Shown here one piece after another: positions 45,922 through 55,352 of a stretch of 55,352 nucleotides of DNA (its first letter is position 1; each line of letters starts with the position of its first letter). Both the position numbers and the translations under genes were made by a program. Below the pieces are notes generated by a model, which saw only the letters and a list, made by a program, of their open reading frames with translations, was not told the DNA's origin and did no database searches. Source of the DNA: Nostoc sp. NMS8 (GTDB lineage: Bacteria; Cyanobacteriota; Cyanobacteriia; Cyanobacteriales; Nostocaceae); NCBI RefSeq assembly GCF_017115045.1, contig NZ_JABXKK010000031.1, forward strand, positions 1-55,352, read 5' to 3'.

Positions 45922-47520
45922 CTAGCTCAACTGTGCCACAAGTTGATTCTCCAAAAGTGTGTCATTAGTTAACAAGTCTTCAACGGTGATTCGCAAAAAG
46001 CGTTGTTCATCAACTTGAAAGAGAATTTTGATGCGATCGCTTCCAGGATATCCGGCTGGTGTCAGTTGGGCAATTGTCCTCGCACCTTCTTGATCGTTGA
46101 GGGGTTTGACGCTGGTTTCATTGCTGTCTAGACGACGAGTAATTAAGCGATCGCCATCAAAATAAACTTCAGTACTACCTATATCTGCTCCCAATTCTCC
46201 CATAATTAACTCAATGCTGGGCTGATTTTCCACAGAAGCGCCTAAAACTAATTCCACTGGCTGACTCATGGGATATGCCTGTCCAGCTTTAATCAGAGAA
46301 TGCCATTTGTGACGCTGATTGCGGCGATCCCAGTAGCGGATACCATAACTATGATACAGAAAGTCTTTAATTTGTATCCCTTGAGCTAACTGTAATGCAC
46401 CTTGAGCGATCGCTTCAAAGGGACGTTCGCAACGGATTTTTTCTGGCTCAAAATACTGTTTTATCCATGTCTGCACTGCTGGCAATTGCACTGTTCCACC
46501 AACTAACAAAACTGCATTAATATCAGGAAGTTCTATCCCTTGGCGTTTTGCTTGCTGCAACAGTGTTGCCATCGACTCATCCAATAACTCAAAAAATGCG
46601 TGTTCTTTGAGGATATTTTCAAAAGTATCGCGGTTTAGTTCCAGTTCATAGCTTTCAAATGTCTCATCATCAAAATAAACTTCACTAGCTTGATTTTGGG
46701 TTGATAGCTGAATTTTTACCCGTTCTGCCAATCGTGTTGTCAAAGGACTTACCGCCAACTCTTGAGTTTTGGCGAAGTAATCTACCAACCAATTATCAAT
46801 ATCAGTACCACCCAGATTTTGCCCAGCTTTCGCCAATACACGGGCAGTTTTAGCTTTTTGTTTTGAATCTTCAGCCAGAGACTTATTACCCCACTTAAGA
46901 ATAAATCCTAGCGGTTTGGTGGTTGCTTGCACGCCTTTATCCAACCGGACAAGGGACAAATCTAAAGTACCGCCACCAAAGTCAATCACCAAGAGAATTT
47001 CTTGATCTGCCAAGCCATAACCCAAGGCGGCGGCTGTGGGTTCATCCAGCATTCGCACCTGTTCGACGGGGAGAGCTTGACAAACTTTTCCCAACCAGTG
47101 ACGATAAGCTTCAAAACTATCCACGGGTACGGTTAACACGAGAGAATCTAACCCACCTTCCAGGGGTGCTAGTTGTTCAATTACTTTGGTGAGAAACCAT
47201 TGCCCTACTTGTTCAAAGGTAACAATTTGCCCATCTAGTTCGGGTAAGAAACCTTGAATATCTGCACCGATACCGCGTTTGAAGCTGCGGAAAAATCGCG
47301 TTTCGCCCTTGAGGTCAAAACCGCGATCGCGTACTTGTTGCCCGACTAAGACTTTATTTTGGGCTGCGTTTTCAATATAAACCAAGCTGGGAATCAGTGG
47401 CGGATTGAGACTTTGTTTAATTGATAAGCCTGGTAGAGTCAGGGTTTCTGGCTGCTGGGTTACGGGGTTCCAACGAGCAATGACTGTGTTGCTAGTACCA
47501 AAATCGATTGCGATCGCCAT
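45922..47520 (-). CDS. Hsp70-family (DnaK-like) ATPase
   Basis: A 532-residue Hsp70-like protein. The ATPase domain shows the phosphate-1 motif (IAIDFGTSNTVIARW), phosphate-2 motif (LLVIDFGGGTLDLSLVRL), the DEPTAAALGYG connector and the adenosine motif (AVLLVGGTVQLPAV). The C-terminal part is much shorter than the substrate-binding domain of true DnaK, and only a beta-rich stretch of about 130 residues remains (VELVLGASVENQPSIELIMGELG, RFLRITVEDLLTND). It is one of the many non-canonical Hsp70 proteins of cyanobacteria; its clients are unknown. No DnaJ or GrpE partner lies nearby. The stop is 15 bp from the end of the truncated Uma2 gene. Confidence 0.88.
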   Translation of the reverse strand: MAIAIDFGTSNTVIARWNPVTQQPETLTLPGLSIKQSLNPPLIPSLVYIENAAQNKVLVGQQVRDRGFDLKGETRFFRSFKRGIGADIQGFLPELDGQIVTFEQVGQWFLTKVIEQLAPLEGGLDSLVLTVPVDSFEAYRHWLGKVCQALPVEQVRMLDEPTAAALGYGLADQEILLVIDFGGGTLDLSLVRLDKGVQATTKPLGFILKWGNKSLAEDSKQKAKTARVLAKAGQNLGGTDIDNWLVDYFAKTQELAVSPLTTRLAERVKIQLSTQNQASEVYFDDETFESYELELNRDTFENILKEHAFFELLDESMATLLQQAKRQGIELPDINAVLLVGGTVQLPAVQTWIKQYFEPEKIRCERPFEAIAQGALQLAQGIQIKDFLYHSYGIRYWDRRNQRHKWHSLIKAGQAYPMSQPVELVLGASVENQPSIELIMGELGADIGSTEVYFDGDRLITRRLDSNETSVKPLNDQEGARTIAQLTPAGYPGSDRIKILFQVDEQRFLRITVEDLLTNDTLLENQLVAQLS

Positions 47521-47705
47521 ATTTTATATTTATTCTCTCGCACAAAGATGCCAAAGCTGCTTTCTTTGTGATTATTCTCCATAACCCACCAAAAATGCAA
47601 TTGATCGGGCAAGGGGCGTTTGAGAAAATTAAGAATGCGATGCCTAGATTGGGCTATGCCTAAGCAAAAAATGATTTGGCGAAAGTCCTAACTCTTGCTG
47701 TAAGT

Positions 47706-47945
47706 TCAATCTTCATTCCGCAACTGCCAAACTGCACCAAAAGCAGCCCCAGCGCCAGCTAACAAGCCGGTACTCATCCCTTGGATAGTTTTTTGGAATG
47801 GATCTTGGGTCAGGCACTCACTTGTAACCTTACTGTCTTCCAAGCAGAGACTACTTTCTGCCCAACCAGCAGTACCTCCTAAAATTACACCAGTGATACT
47901 ACAAGAAACAATTAGCAGCAAAAGGCGTTGTGTTTTTCTAGCCAT
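47706..47945 (-). CDS. Small membrane or exported protein, hypothetical
   Basis: A 79-residue protein. The N-terminus is a signal or anchor segment (LLLLIVSCSITGVILGGTAGWAES), followed by a short polar stretch with two Cys (SLCLEDSKVTSECL) and a second hydrophobic Gly/Ala-rich segment (GMSTGLLAGAGAAFGAVW). The Gly-rich helix resembles glycine-zipper proteins, but the match is by eye. Its function is unknown. Confidence 0.55.
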   Translation of the reverse strand: MARKTQRLLLLIVSCSITGVILGGTAGWAESSLCLEDSKVTSECLTQDPFQKTIQGMSTGLLAGAGAAFGAVWQLRNED

Positions 47946-48180
47946 AGATAGATGTTTAACTCAATTTTATATCTTAGAGTTCAAATTGATGCAATATGTG
48001 AATACACTTAATCTAGATAAGAAATTTTAGATTTTTCCATACTTGAGCAACTGTTTAACCGGACTACTCCAGTAAAATTACAAATCTGAAATTTGTTCAG
48101 AGCTTGGAAATAGTACGGCTGACTTTTGCACTTGGGTTTTGCCCCGTCCCTTGTGAAGCAGTCTTTCAACTCAGCACTCT

Positions 48181-50661
48181 TCATCGTTGTGTTAAATCAA
48201 TAACCTTATCAATCCGAAAATTATTAACCCAATCAGACAAAGTGTTTGCCAAAAGAGCTGATTCTTCAGGAATTTGCTCAAGCAGCCTAAAAATCAGCTT
48301 TTCATCGGTACACAGTGCCGCTTGGTGTAGCTGTTTCACCCACTCAGTAGGCATCCGATCCAAAATCTTTTCTAATGAGAAAAGTTTCAGGTCTGAATTG
48401 TCTGCAAATTGGTCTTTTTGAATGGGTTCTTGTTCATATACATAACGCACCCCCAAATATTTAGACATCATATTCAAGATTACTTCCTCTCGGAACGGCT
48501 TACGCACAAAATCGTTACAGCCTGACGATAAAACCACAAGTCGCTCCTCTTCAAAAGCACTAGCAGTTAGAGCAATAATGACAGTGGCCTGACCCTTTAA
48601 ATGCGCTTTAATCTGCTTAGTCGCTTCATACCCATCCATCACAGGCATCCGCATATCCATCCAAATCAGGTGTGGTTCCCAGGTTTGCCAAAGGGTTATT
48701 CCTTCTTGACCATTTGCAGCCTGATGTACCTCGAAGCCGAGGGATGTTAGCATCTTGACTAGGAGTTGGCGATTTTCCCATTTATCTTCAACTACTAAAA
48801 TTCGGTATTTTGGTTGATTAGGCTCTAGACCAATTACTCGTCTTTTTAACTGTCGAATCGGAGCTTCACCTACTTCTGCGAGGCTAACCTGGAGATCAAA
48901 AGAAAAAATCGTTCCTTGATCCAAAATACTTTTAACAGTAATGCTTCCACCCATTAGATGCACGAATTGTTGACTAATGCTTAGACCCAAACCGGTTCCT
49001 TGTTGAGATTTCCGACCTGTTTCTGTTTGCACAAAGGGCTTAAACAACTGTTCAATTTCAGTATATGCAATCCCTGATCCAGTGTCTTCGACTTCAAAAT
49101 TAAGCCAGAAAAGTGAGGGTTGAGAGCTTTTTCTTGTTTCTTCCTCTTCTTGTTGCTGTAGTTTACTTTCTTCTTTTATCCTCACGCGTAAACTAACACC
49201 GCCTTCTTGAGTAAATTTGATAGCATTACCAAGGAGATTAATCAATATTTGACGCAATTTACTTTCATCGGCCTGCACATATTTAGGAACTTCTGGTCTC
49301 CGCTCAAATATCATCTGTAAACCTTTAGATTTGGCTTTGAGTTTAAACATCTCTTCAATTGAGTCTAGTAGAGTATACAAGTCAAAGCTATTGTTATTCA
49401 GTGTCGTTAAACCAGACTCAATTTTTGACATTGACAACACATTATTAATCAAGGTCAGCAAATGTTCTCCACTGCGACTAATAATTTCTAAATGTTCCAT
49501 CTGATAAGAATTGATAAAAGAATCACGAATCATTAACTGAGTAAAACCAAGGATGCTATTGAGAGGAGTACGAAGTTCATGACTCATGTTTGCAAGAAAT
49601 TCACTTTTGGCACGGTTGGCAGTTTCAGCTTCTTTAGCTTTTACCTCCAATCTCTGGCTATAATTCTCTAACTGTTCGCCAGAGATTTTTAACTGCCGCG
49701 TTAGCCAAGACACTCCAATCAATAGAAATCCCATTGATAAAAATCCCACTAACATAATCGTCCCTGCTAATCGGCGAGCAGGTGCAAAGGCTTCTTCTTG
49801 CTTCATTTCTACCATTAAGGCAAGGTCTTGGTCATTGAGGCAGCGATATACCCCAATTACTAGCACTCCGCTATAGTTTGGATAAAGTCCTTGGTCACTA
49901 ATGCCACTCATTGCTGCATCAATACCTTGGCTGCTAACTCCTTTATAAAATTCCAGTGTTTTATCTTTATTTTTAGAAATAAAAGTATTTTTGGTTACTA
50001 AAGAACCAACCAAATAAGTTTCACCACTATTACCTAAGCCTGTACGTTCTCGCACAATCTGATCTATACGATCTAAATTTAAATCTGCTAAGAGAACACC
50101 TTGACGTACCATCGCGGCATCATGTAGAGGTGTTGCAAAAGTAACTAATGGTTTGCGAGTGTTCGCTGAGACATAGAAAATGGGGGCAAAAGAATTTCCT
50201 GGTTTAATCTGTTTAATATAGGTGACATTAGCTAAAATTTCATATTGACCTTCACGCTGCTTATTAGTAGATAAAATAATTCGATTGCTACGGTCAATAA
50301 GAGAAATTTCTCCCAGACTTGGCTTGATTTTAGCCATGTTTTTGAGATAGTTCGAGATAACTTTATAAGCATACCGACGATCTTTATCCGAGGCTTTAGA
50401 ATTTAAAAGGATTTGAAAATTATTTTGTACGTCTGGAAACTGAGTAACTAAGAGAAAGTCTCGTTATTGGTCTTCAAACCAACGGGTAATTTCTTCTTCT
50501 TTAAGAGTGGCAGCAGCATTAAGTTTTTCAAAAGCAGCTTCCTTCAATGCATCCCTTGCATTGATAAAAGCAAATCCTCCCACTACGCCTACAGTTACTA
50601 AAGATAGCAATAAGAAGGAACTGGCAACTTTAGTAGTTAAGTGCTGATTCCAAAACTTCAT
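48181..50661 (-). pseudogene. Hybrid histidine kinase with in-frame stop at codon 66
   Basis: One continuous frame would encode about 826 residues: an N-terminal membrane anchor (VASSFLLLSLVTVGVVGGFAF), a periplasmic Cache-like sensor (to about 290; SLIDRSNRIILSTNKQ, VSANTRKPLVTFATPLHD), a second membrane segment (GTIMLVGFLSMGFLLIGVSW), HisKA ([11 protein letters not shown]), HATPase ([19 protein letters not shown]), a receiver (WMDMRMPVMDG) and a helical C-terminus. A TAA at 50461-50463 interrupts it after WFEDQ, and the frame continues at once as RDFLLVTQFPDVQNNFQ. A CAA-to-TAA change explains this. The segment 48181-50337 could restart at an internal ATG, but it would lack the first anchor and so be mistargeted. 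A sequencing error is possible. Confidence 0.8.
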
Positions 50662-50750
50662 ATATTTATAATTTTAAATATATTTATCTTTATTGATATT
50701 GATGCAGACAGCTTACTCCTTTAGTTAATATAAATAATTATTGATTACCA

Positions 50751-51233
50751 TTAAGCAAAAATTTGCTTTATCTACTTAATTACCTCATTAGTTGCTTGCT
50801 CTGGAGAAATTTTATCTACAATTATTCGATTAATAGCTTTCCCCTAAATATTCTCCTCTAAAATTACACTATATGCTGGGTTTTGCACATAAGAAAACAG
50901 CCGCGTTGAACCTTCTGTTAAAGTCTTAACCGCAGTTGAAACATGTGGATCGATTGGATCTTGCCAAAGTGTCTTTATGATTGGTAAATTACAGCCTCCA
51001 GCAGCTTTCAGATATTTACTTGTCACCTGTGATTGCATAAGATATGCAAGAAAATTCAAAGCTTGTTTCTGTTGCTGAGAATCGGCAAACAAAATTGCCT
51101 GCCTAAGTGTCACTATATAACGCATTGGCTGACCGTTGGGTTTGTTGGGAAATTTTAATATACCAAGCTTATGACGATAAGTGTCGGGATCTTGGCGGAC
51201 AGTACAAGGAATTGAGAGCTTTACCCAAAACAT
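50751..51233 (-). pseudogene. Remnant of an extracellular sugar-type solute-binding protein
   Basis: Only the C-terminal third of an ABC-type solute-binding protein is left. YRHKLGILKFPNKPNGQPM, FADSQQQKQALNFLAYLMQS and YLKAAGGCNLPIIKTLWQD match the family C-lobe. The frame stops at TAG after SVILEENI, where Trp is expected, and continues in the same frame as GKAINRIIVDKISPEQATNEVIK, a second TAG, and IKQIFA to 50751. The N-terminal two-thirds are absent upstream of 51233. It lies just before the damaged histidine kinase on the same strand. In other cyanobacteria such binding proteins are found next to sensor kinases, so both may be remains of one sensory unit. Confidence 0.75.
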
Positions 51234-51326
51234 TATATATCTTTTAAAACTAAGCTATAGGCAGAACGCTGCGATTAGCTGTGCTACGCTACACTTACAC
51301 TACGATCGAGATCAAGCGATACCTGG

Positions 51327-51392
51327 GTTGGGCTACGCATACGCATAACCATATCTCGTACTTAAACCAAAATCCAAACGCAGACATGATCT
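51327..51392. repeat. Left copy of a direct repeat flanking the RTX gene
   Basis: CCTGGGTTGGGCTAC at 51327-51341 and, further right, ACGCAGACATGATCTG (about 51378-51393) both recur in the same order and orientation at 54916-54930 and 55012-55027, on the other side of the RTX gene. The spacing between the two parts differs (about 50 against 95 bp). Confidence 0.6.
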
Positions 51393-51410
51393 GGTATTAA
51401 AAAATCAAAT

Positions 51411-51436
51411 GCAAGGTGCTTACAAAAGCACCTTGC
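51411..51436 (-). terminator. Rho-independent terminator of the RTX gene
   Basis: Arms GCAAGGTGCTT (51411-51421) and AAGCACCTTGC (51426-51436) have a 4-nt loop. Read on the minus strand, the hairpin is followed by ATTTGATTTTTT, a proper T-tract. It lies 39 bp after the RTX stop codon. Confidence 0.85.
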
Positions 51437-51474
51437 AAACCATACCTAGAGAGATAGAAGAAGGTTAATCAAAA

Positions 51475-54189
51475 TTAAACGACCACAAAATTGTTTTTGG
51501 TTAATGACAATCCAGTTGATAGTTGTGCAAATTTTACTTGAGCAAATCCACCTGCACTACCATCCTGGTCAAAGAACAATGCACCTGTAATATTGTCATA
51601 GATAAATCGTTGATTGCTTGTTGTTGCAGATGTTCCCAGTGTAAATTGACTTGTCTGAAGTGAACTTATTGATAACCCACCACCAAAACCAGTAGATGAT
51701 ACCTGAATCAATTCATTACTGGCTTTGAAGTCATAAATACGATCCAAACCTTCATGGTAACTATTAAAGGCAAAGGTATCAATTCCATCTCCTCCGTAGA
51801 GGGTGTCATTACCGTTGCCACCTGTGAGGATATCATTGCCAGCACCACCATAAAGTGTGTTATTGCCTAATGCGCTATGTGCGGAGAGAGTATCATTGCC
51901 ATCTCCCCCAAAGAGCAGATTATTACCTGTTGAATAATCAACAATTAATTTATCGGCACCAGCACCACCGTTGAGGGTATTATTGCCTGACGTTCTGCGA
52001 TAGATTCCTTCGCCGTCGTTGCCGTACTCGTCATACTGGTAGCCAGAGGCAGATAGATAATCATTACCATTATCTCCAGATAGCACATTAGCGCCTGATG
52101 AAAAGTCAACATTCAAGTTATCGTCACCATCACCACCGTTTAGGGTGTTATTGCCAGTGGTGTTATAAAAAGATCCTCCAAAGCCGTAGCCATAGCTAGA
52201 ACCAGAGAGAGAATCATTGCCATCACCCCCGGAAAGCAGATTAGCACCTCGTGAATAGTCAACATTCAAGCGATCGCTACCAGCACCACCGTTGAGGGTA
52301 TTATTGCCTGAGGTGTTATCAAACCTGTAGCCCTCGAAATCAGAGGCAAAGAGAGAATCATTGCCATCGCCACCATCCAGTAGGTTATTACCTGTTGAAA
52401 TGTTAGCACTCAAGTAATCGTCACCAGCGCCACCCTTGAGGGTGTTATTACCACTGGCAAGATTGATGGAGAGATGATCGTTGTTTTCGCCACCATCTAG
52501 TAAGTTATCGCTTGTTGAAAAGAAAGCACTCAAGCTATCGTTACCAGCGCCACCGTAGAGCGTGTTATTACCAGACACCACAGGGTCGTAGTAGCCACCA
52601 GAGACGGAGAGAGAATCATTGCCATTGCCACCATCCAGTAGGTTATCGCCTGCTGAACTGTCAGCAATCAAGCGATCGTCACCAGCACCACCCTTGAGGG
52701 TGTTATCACCAGACACTATATTGCCATCGTAGTCACCTAAAGCAGAGAGAGTATCATTGCCATCGCCACCATCCAGTAGGTTATTGCCTGATGAAGAGTC
52801 AACATTCAAATAATCGTTACCAATACCACCATTGAGGGTATTGTCCCCCGCATCATCCCGCAACGAGTCATTACCAGCACCACCGTCGAGGAAGTCATTG
52901 CCTGTATCACCAATGACTGTATCATTACCAGCACCACCAATGATAGTGTCATTGCCCACACCACCATTAAGTAAGTTATTGCCTATTGAACCACTAGCAT
53001 TCAAGTAATCATTACCAGCACCACCATTGAGGGTGTTAGTGCCTGACGAGCGAGAGTCGTATGTAATGGAGAGGTCACGCATTTCATACGGATCATTATC
53101 GGGAGTGTAGTTATAGTAGCCAGAGATGTCGAGAGTATCATTGCCATCGCCACCATTGAGCAGGTTATTGCCTGATGAACCGCTAGCACTCAGGTTATCG
53201 TCACCAGCGCCGCCGTTGAGAGTATTATTGCCTGACGAGCGAGAGTCGTCATCAAAGTAAGGATTTCCTTGGTAGTAGCCAGAGATGGAGAGAGTATCAT
53301 TACCGTCGTCTCCATTGAGCAGGTTATTGCCTGTTGAACCGCTAGCACTCAAGTAATCATTACCAGCGCCACCGTTGAGGGTGTTCTTCCCTGAAGAGCG
53401 AAGATCGTCGCCATCTGGGTAGTCAGTGTACTGGTGGCCAGAGACGGAAAGAGTATCATTGCCATCGCCCCCAATGAACAGGTTATTGCCTGTTGAACTG
53501 TTAGCGCTCAAGTTATCGTCACCAGTTCCACCGTTGAGAGTATTATTGCCTGCACCACCAATGAGAGTATCATTCCCCGCACCACCCCTTAAAAGGTCGT
53601 TGCCACTCTTGCCATCGATTTTGTCATCTCCCCCCTGACCATTGATCACATCATCTGAATTGTCTAAACCTACAATGTTATTGTTGAGGTCATTGAAGAA
53701 AGTCACCGTGTTCTTGTTGCCCAAACTAGTATTAGTAGAGTTGGCATCGAGGACATCGAAGTTGTCGATGATGCTAGCTTGCCCATCAAACAAGATATTG
53801 CCAATAGCTGGAGTTGTACCAGAAGCTTTCAGATTCTCTAAATTTTCTAGTTTGAAGTTTTTTAGGATAACTTTGGCACCAGCCACCCCTTCAAAGGTAA
53901 TTTCCAGATTGCTGCCATTCTGGGTAAGCAGCAGATTTCGGGCATTCAAGCCAGCACCAATGAATTTGAGGGTATCCACTTCAGCAATGACTGCTGCTGT
54001 CGGGTTTACTCCTTTACCTATGCCACCAAAATCAGTGATGGTATCAGTACCGTCGCCCAAGTTGTAAACAAATTGATCTCTGCCACCACCACCAGTCACA
54101 ATGTCATTACCCTTTTTAGCTGTGATGATATCGTTACCTGCTTGACCTGTAATTGTCTCTGTGCTGTTGGTTCCATTGATATTTGCCAT
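51475..54189 (-). CDS. Large RTX-type calcium-binding repeat protein
   Basis: A protein of about 904 residues made mainly of Gly/Asp-rich RTX nonapeptide repeats (GGxGxDxLx), which bind calcium and fold into a parallel beta-roll outside the cell. An N-terminal RTX-like segment (ITGQAGNDIITAKKGNDIVTGG) precedes a beta-rich domain (about 50-140; LEITFEGVAGAKVILKNF). The main array runs from about 175 to 800, in alternating blocks NTLNGGAGDD and NLLDGGDGND. The C-terminal ~85 residues (FDQDGSAGGFAQVKFAQLS) match the DxDG C-terminal unit common in cyanobacterial and proteobacterial RTX proteins, probably a type I secretion signal region. The start ATG at 54189 (MANINGTNSTETI) was chosen over a start five codons earlier. 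No secretion genes lie nearby. Confidence 0.9.
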   Translation of the reverse strand: MANINGTNSTETITGQAGNDIITAKKGNDIVTGGGGRDQFVYNLGDGTDTITDFGGIGKGVNPTAAVIAEVDTLKFIGAGLNARNLLLTQNGSNLEITFEGVAGAKVILKNFKLENLENLKASGTTPAIGNILFDGQASIIDNFDVLDANSTNTSLGNKNTVTFFNDLNNNIVGLDNSDDVINGQGGDDKIDGKSGNDLLRGGAGNDTLIGGAGNNTLNGGTGDDNLSANSSTGNNLFIGGDGNDTLSVSGHQYTDYPDGDDLRSSGKNTLNGGAGNDYLSASGSTGNNLLNGDDGNDTLSISGYYQGNPYFDDDSRSSGNNTLNGGAGDDNLSASGSSGNNLLNGGDGNDTLDISGYYNYTPDNDPYEMRDLSITYDSRSSGTNTLNGGAGNDYLNASGSIGNNLLNGGVGNDTIIGGAGNDTVIGDTGNDFLDGGAGNDSLRDDAGDNTLNGGIGNDYLNVDSSSGNNLLDGGDGNDTLSALGDYDGNIVSGDNTLKGGAGDDRLIADSSAGDNLLDGGNGNDSLSVSGGYYDPVVSGNNTLYGGAGNDSLSAFFSTSDNLLDGGENNDHLSINLASGNNTLKGGAGDDYLSANISTGNNLLDGGDGNDSLFASDFEGYRFDNTSGNNTLNGGAGSDRLNVDYSRGANLLSGGDGNDSLSGSSYGYGFGGSFYNTTGNNTLNGGDGDDNLNVDFSSGANVLSGDNGNDYLSASGYQYDEYGNDGEGIYRRTSGNNTLNGGAGADKLIVDYSTGNNLLFGGDGNDTLSAHSALGNNTLYGGAGNDILTGGNGNDTLYGGDGIDTFAFNSYHEGLDRIYDFKASNELIQVSSTGFGGGLSISSLQTSQFTLGTSATTSNQRFIYDNITGALFFDQDGSAGGFAQVKFAQLSTGLSLTKNNFVVV

Positions 54190-55352
54190 AACTTTATATC
54201 TCAACTAAATCAATTTTTTCAGTAATTTTTAAGTTTTCAGCACTGACTCAGTGCTATTTTAAAGCACAAGAATTTGCCGATAATTGATGCTTTCGGAATA
54301 CTTTTATGTCACCCTTTAGGGACAATAATTTTTCTCGAAAATCCACTTTGTTGACCAGCTTACAAGCAGCAATTGTCTCAGTATCAAATCCTACTCACTG
54401 TACAAATTCATGACCGTATGAATGAACAGAAAAAATAGGTAGTTTCAGGCTTTTTATAACTATTCTTGATAGAACAGCCTAGCTCAAACCAACCATTGCT
54501 GAAAAAGCTTTGCCAAATCAAGCTGAAATGCACGAAACTCTACAACACCTTAAAAAAACACTAGTCTTACTGTCTTGAAAATAGGGAACAATTAACTCTT
54601 GACAGGGAAAGCGATTTTTATACCTTAGTTGTGGGCTATTGCCCGTGGGTGTCTGACTTAAAAATAGGGAACATCTAAATAACCTGATACTAACTAAATA
54701 CTGAATATTTATTTAGATGTCTATAGCTAGAGAACTATCTTTGCATACTCTTTACATTATATACCGAGAAATGTATTTGCTAATAGTGTGTTCTTCACAT
54801 TTTTAAAGTTTATAGTCGAGAATTTGTAGACAGCAGCCACAAAGAAATTTGAGAGGAGACTTTCAAGGCAGCAAACTTTGGGAATACTCAAACTTTTCTT
54901 TTTCAATGCTGCGATGCCTGGGTTGGGCTACAATAGCATCAAGGGGCTACGCCTACGTATGGTGATGCATTATGTCTCAAAAAGAATGGGTATATATTAC
55001 CAAAAATACGAACGCAGACATGATCTGACTTACCCAGAAAAAATTGCAACCCATCCGCACTATGCCGAAAACGAAGGAACTGGACTCAATATCTACTCTT
55101 TAGATATCTCCAAAAATTAATTATGCGTTTCACGAAATCCTTAGTAGGTACAATTCATTTAGACGCAAAGCGGTTTCCCGCAGGGTATTGTACCTACGTC
55201 ATTTTGGAGATGTCTATTGAACAAATGGGAGGTACTATTTTACAATACTCCGGACAATTTTTAGTTGACGGAATAGACAAGAAAGCTATCGAACCATTAA
55301 GGTGCTGATTAGAAAAAACTTGCACCGACTCGATAGCCATATGGAAATTGTA
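54190..55352. other. Long upstream region of the RTX gene without a convincing gene
   Basis: This stretch of more than 1.1 kb is mostly AT-rich. Two short plus-strand frames (54878-55120, 55123-55308) lack protein features and run through repeats. It contains the right copy of the direct repeat that flanks the RTX gene (54916-55027) and a nested palindrome: outer arms GTAGGTACAAT (55144-55154) and ATTGTACCTAC (55187-55197), inner arms GCGG/CCGC (55170-55181). The first ~200 bp upstream of the RTX start should contain its promoter. Confidence 0.5.
54916..55027. repeat. Right copy of the direct repeat flanking the RTX gene
   Basis: CCTGGGTTGGGCTAC at 54916-54930 and ACGCAGACATGATCTG at 55012-55027 repeat the motifs at 51327-51341 and about 51378-51393 in the same orientation. 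The middle is longer here and includes GGGGCTACGCCTACG. Confidence 0.6.

Noticed and set aside
54878..55308. Two short plus-strand ORFs near the right end
   Set aside because: They run through the direct repeat and a nested palindrome and show no protein-like features or ribosome-binding site.

Overview
The window looks like chromosomal DNA from a filamentous, Nostoc/Anabaena-type cyanobacterium. Signs of this are the dense GCGATCGC (HIP1-type) octamers, heptamer tandem repeats (TCATTAG, CCCAATCCC and AAAATCC types), many small palindromic repeats, very large hybrid histidine kinases, SLH-plus-barrel outer-membrane proteins, a CcdA/Ccs1 (System II) cytochrome c assembly pair and unimodular QueF. 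No tRNA, rRNA operon, CRISPR array or full-length insertion sequence was seen. One small RNA gene is clear: the signal recognition particle RNA at about 41541-41637 on the minus strand.

Layout. 1-7.1 kb: a frameshifted glycogen debranching enzyme, an SLH-fasciclin-barrel surface protein, a GNAT acetyltransferase, and an M14 carboxypeptidase flanked by two copies of a 123-bp MITE-like element. 7.1-12.7 kb: a TPR-CHAT protein whose CHAT histidine is replaced by Gln, a neighbouring shorter protein sharing its N-terminal region, and a gene remnant. 12.7-15.2 kb: a nucleoside/nucleobase salvage cluster (ribokinase, yeast-type cytosine deaminase, nucleoside hydrolase). 15.2-17.1 kb: two adjacent RelE-like small genes, a frameshifted small gene and a Nudix hydrolase. 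17.2-21 kb: an overlapping enolase-superfamily epimerase/DUF1611 pair that matches the DgcA-DgcN D-glutamate route, then a heme catalase. 22.7-36.5 kb: two convergent giant sensor kinases, one with an exact 276-bp tandem array of HAMP pairs, the other a Ser/Thr kinase-ATPase-GAF-PAS-histidine kinase fusion. 36.6-47.9 kb: CcdA-Ccs1, PstS, QueF, small proteins, SRP RNA, KDPG aldolase, two paralogous L,D-transpeptidases, a truncated Uma2 gene and an Hsp70-like ATPase. 48.1-54.2 kb: a hybrid kinase with an in-frame stop, a decayed solute-binding protein gene, and a large RTX-repeat protein.

Two themes cut across the window. First, small repeats have shaped genes. There are four copies of one MITE-like element (three with 3-bp target duplications), repeat-derived in-frame linkers in at least three proteins, and start or stop regions that run through tandem repeats. 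Second, there are many apparent lesions: single-base frameshifts in three loci, in-frame stops in three loci and two truncations. This fits either a genome losing genes (as in symbiotic cyanobacteria) or an uncorrected long-read assembly. Homologue alignment and read-level checks would separate the two.

All product calls come from reading motifs and remembered family signatures. No database search was run.
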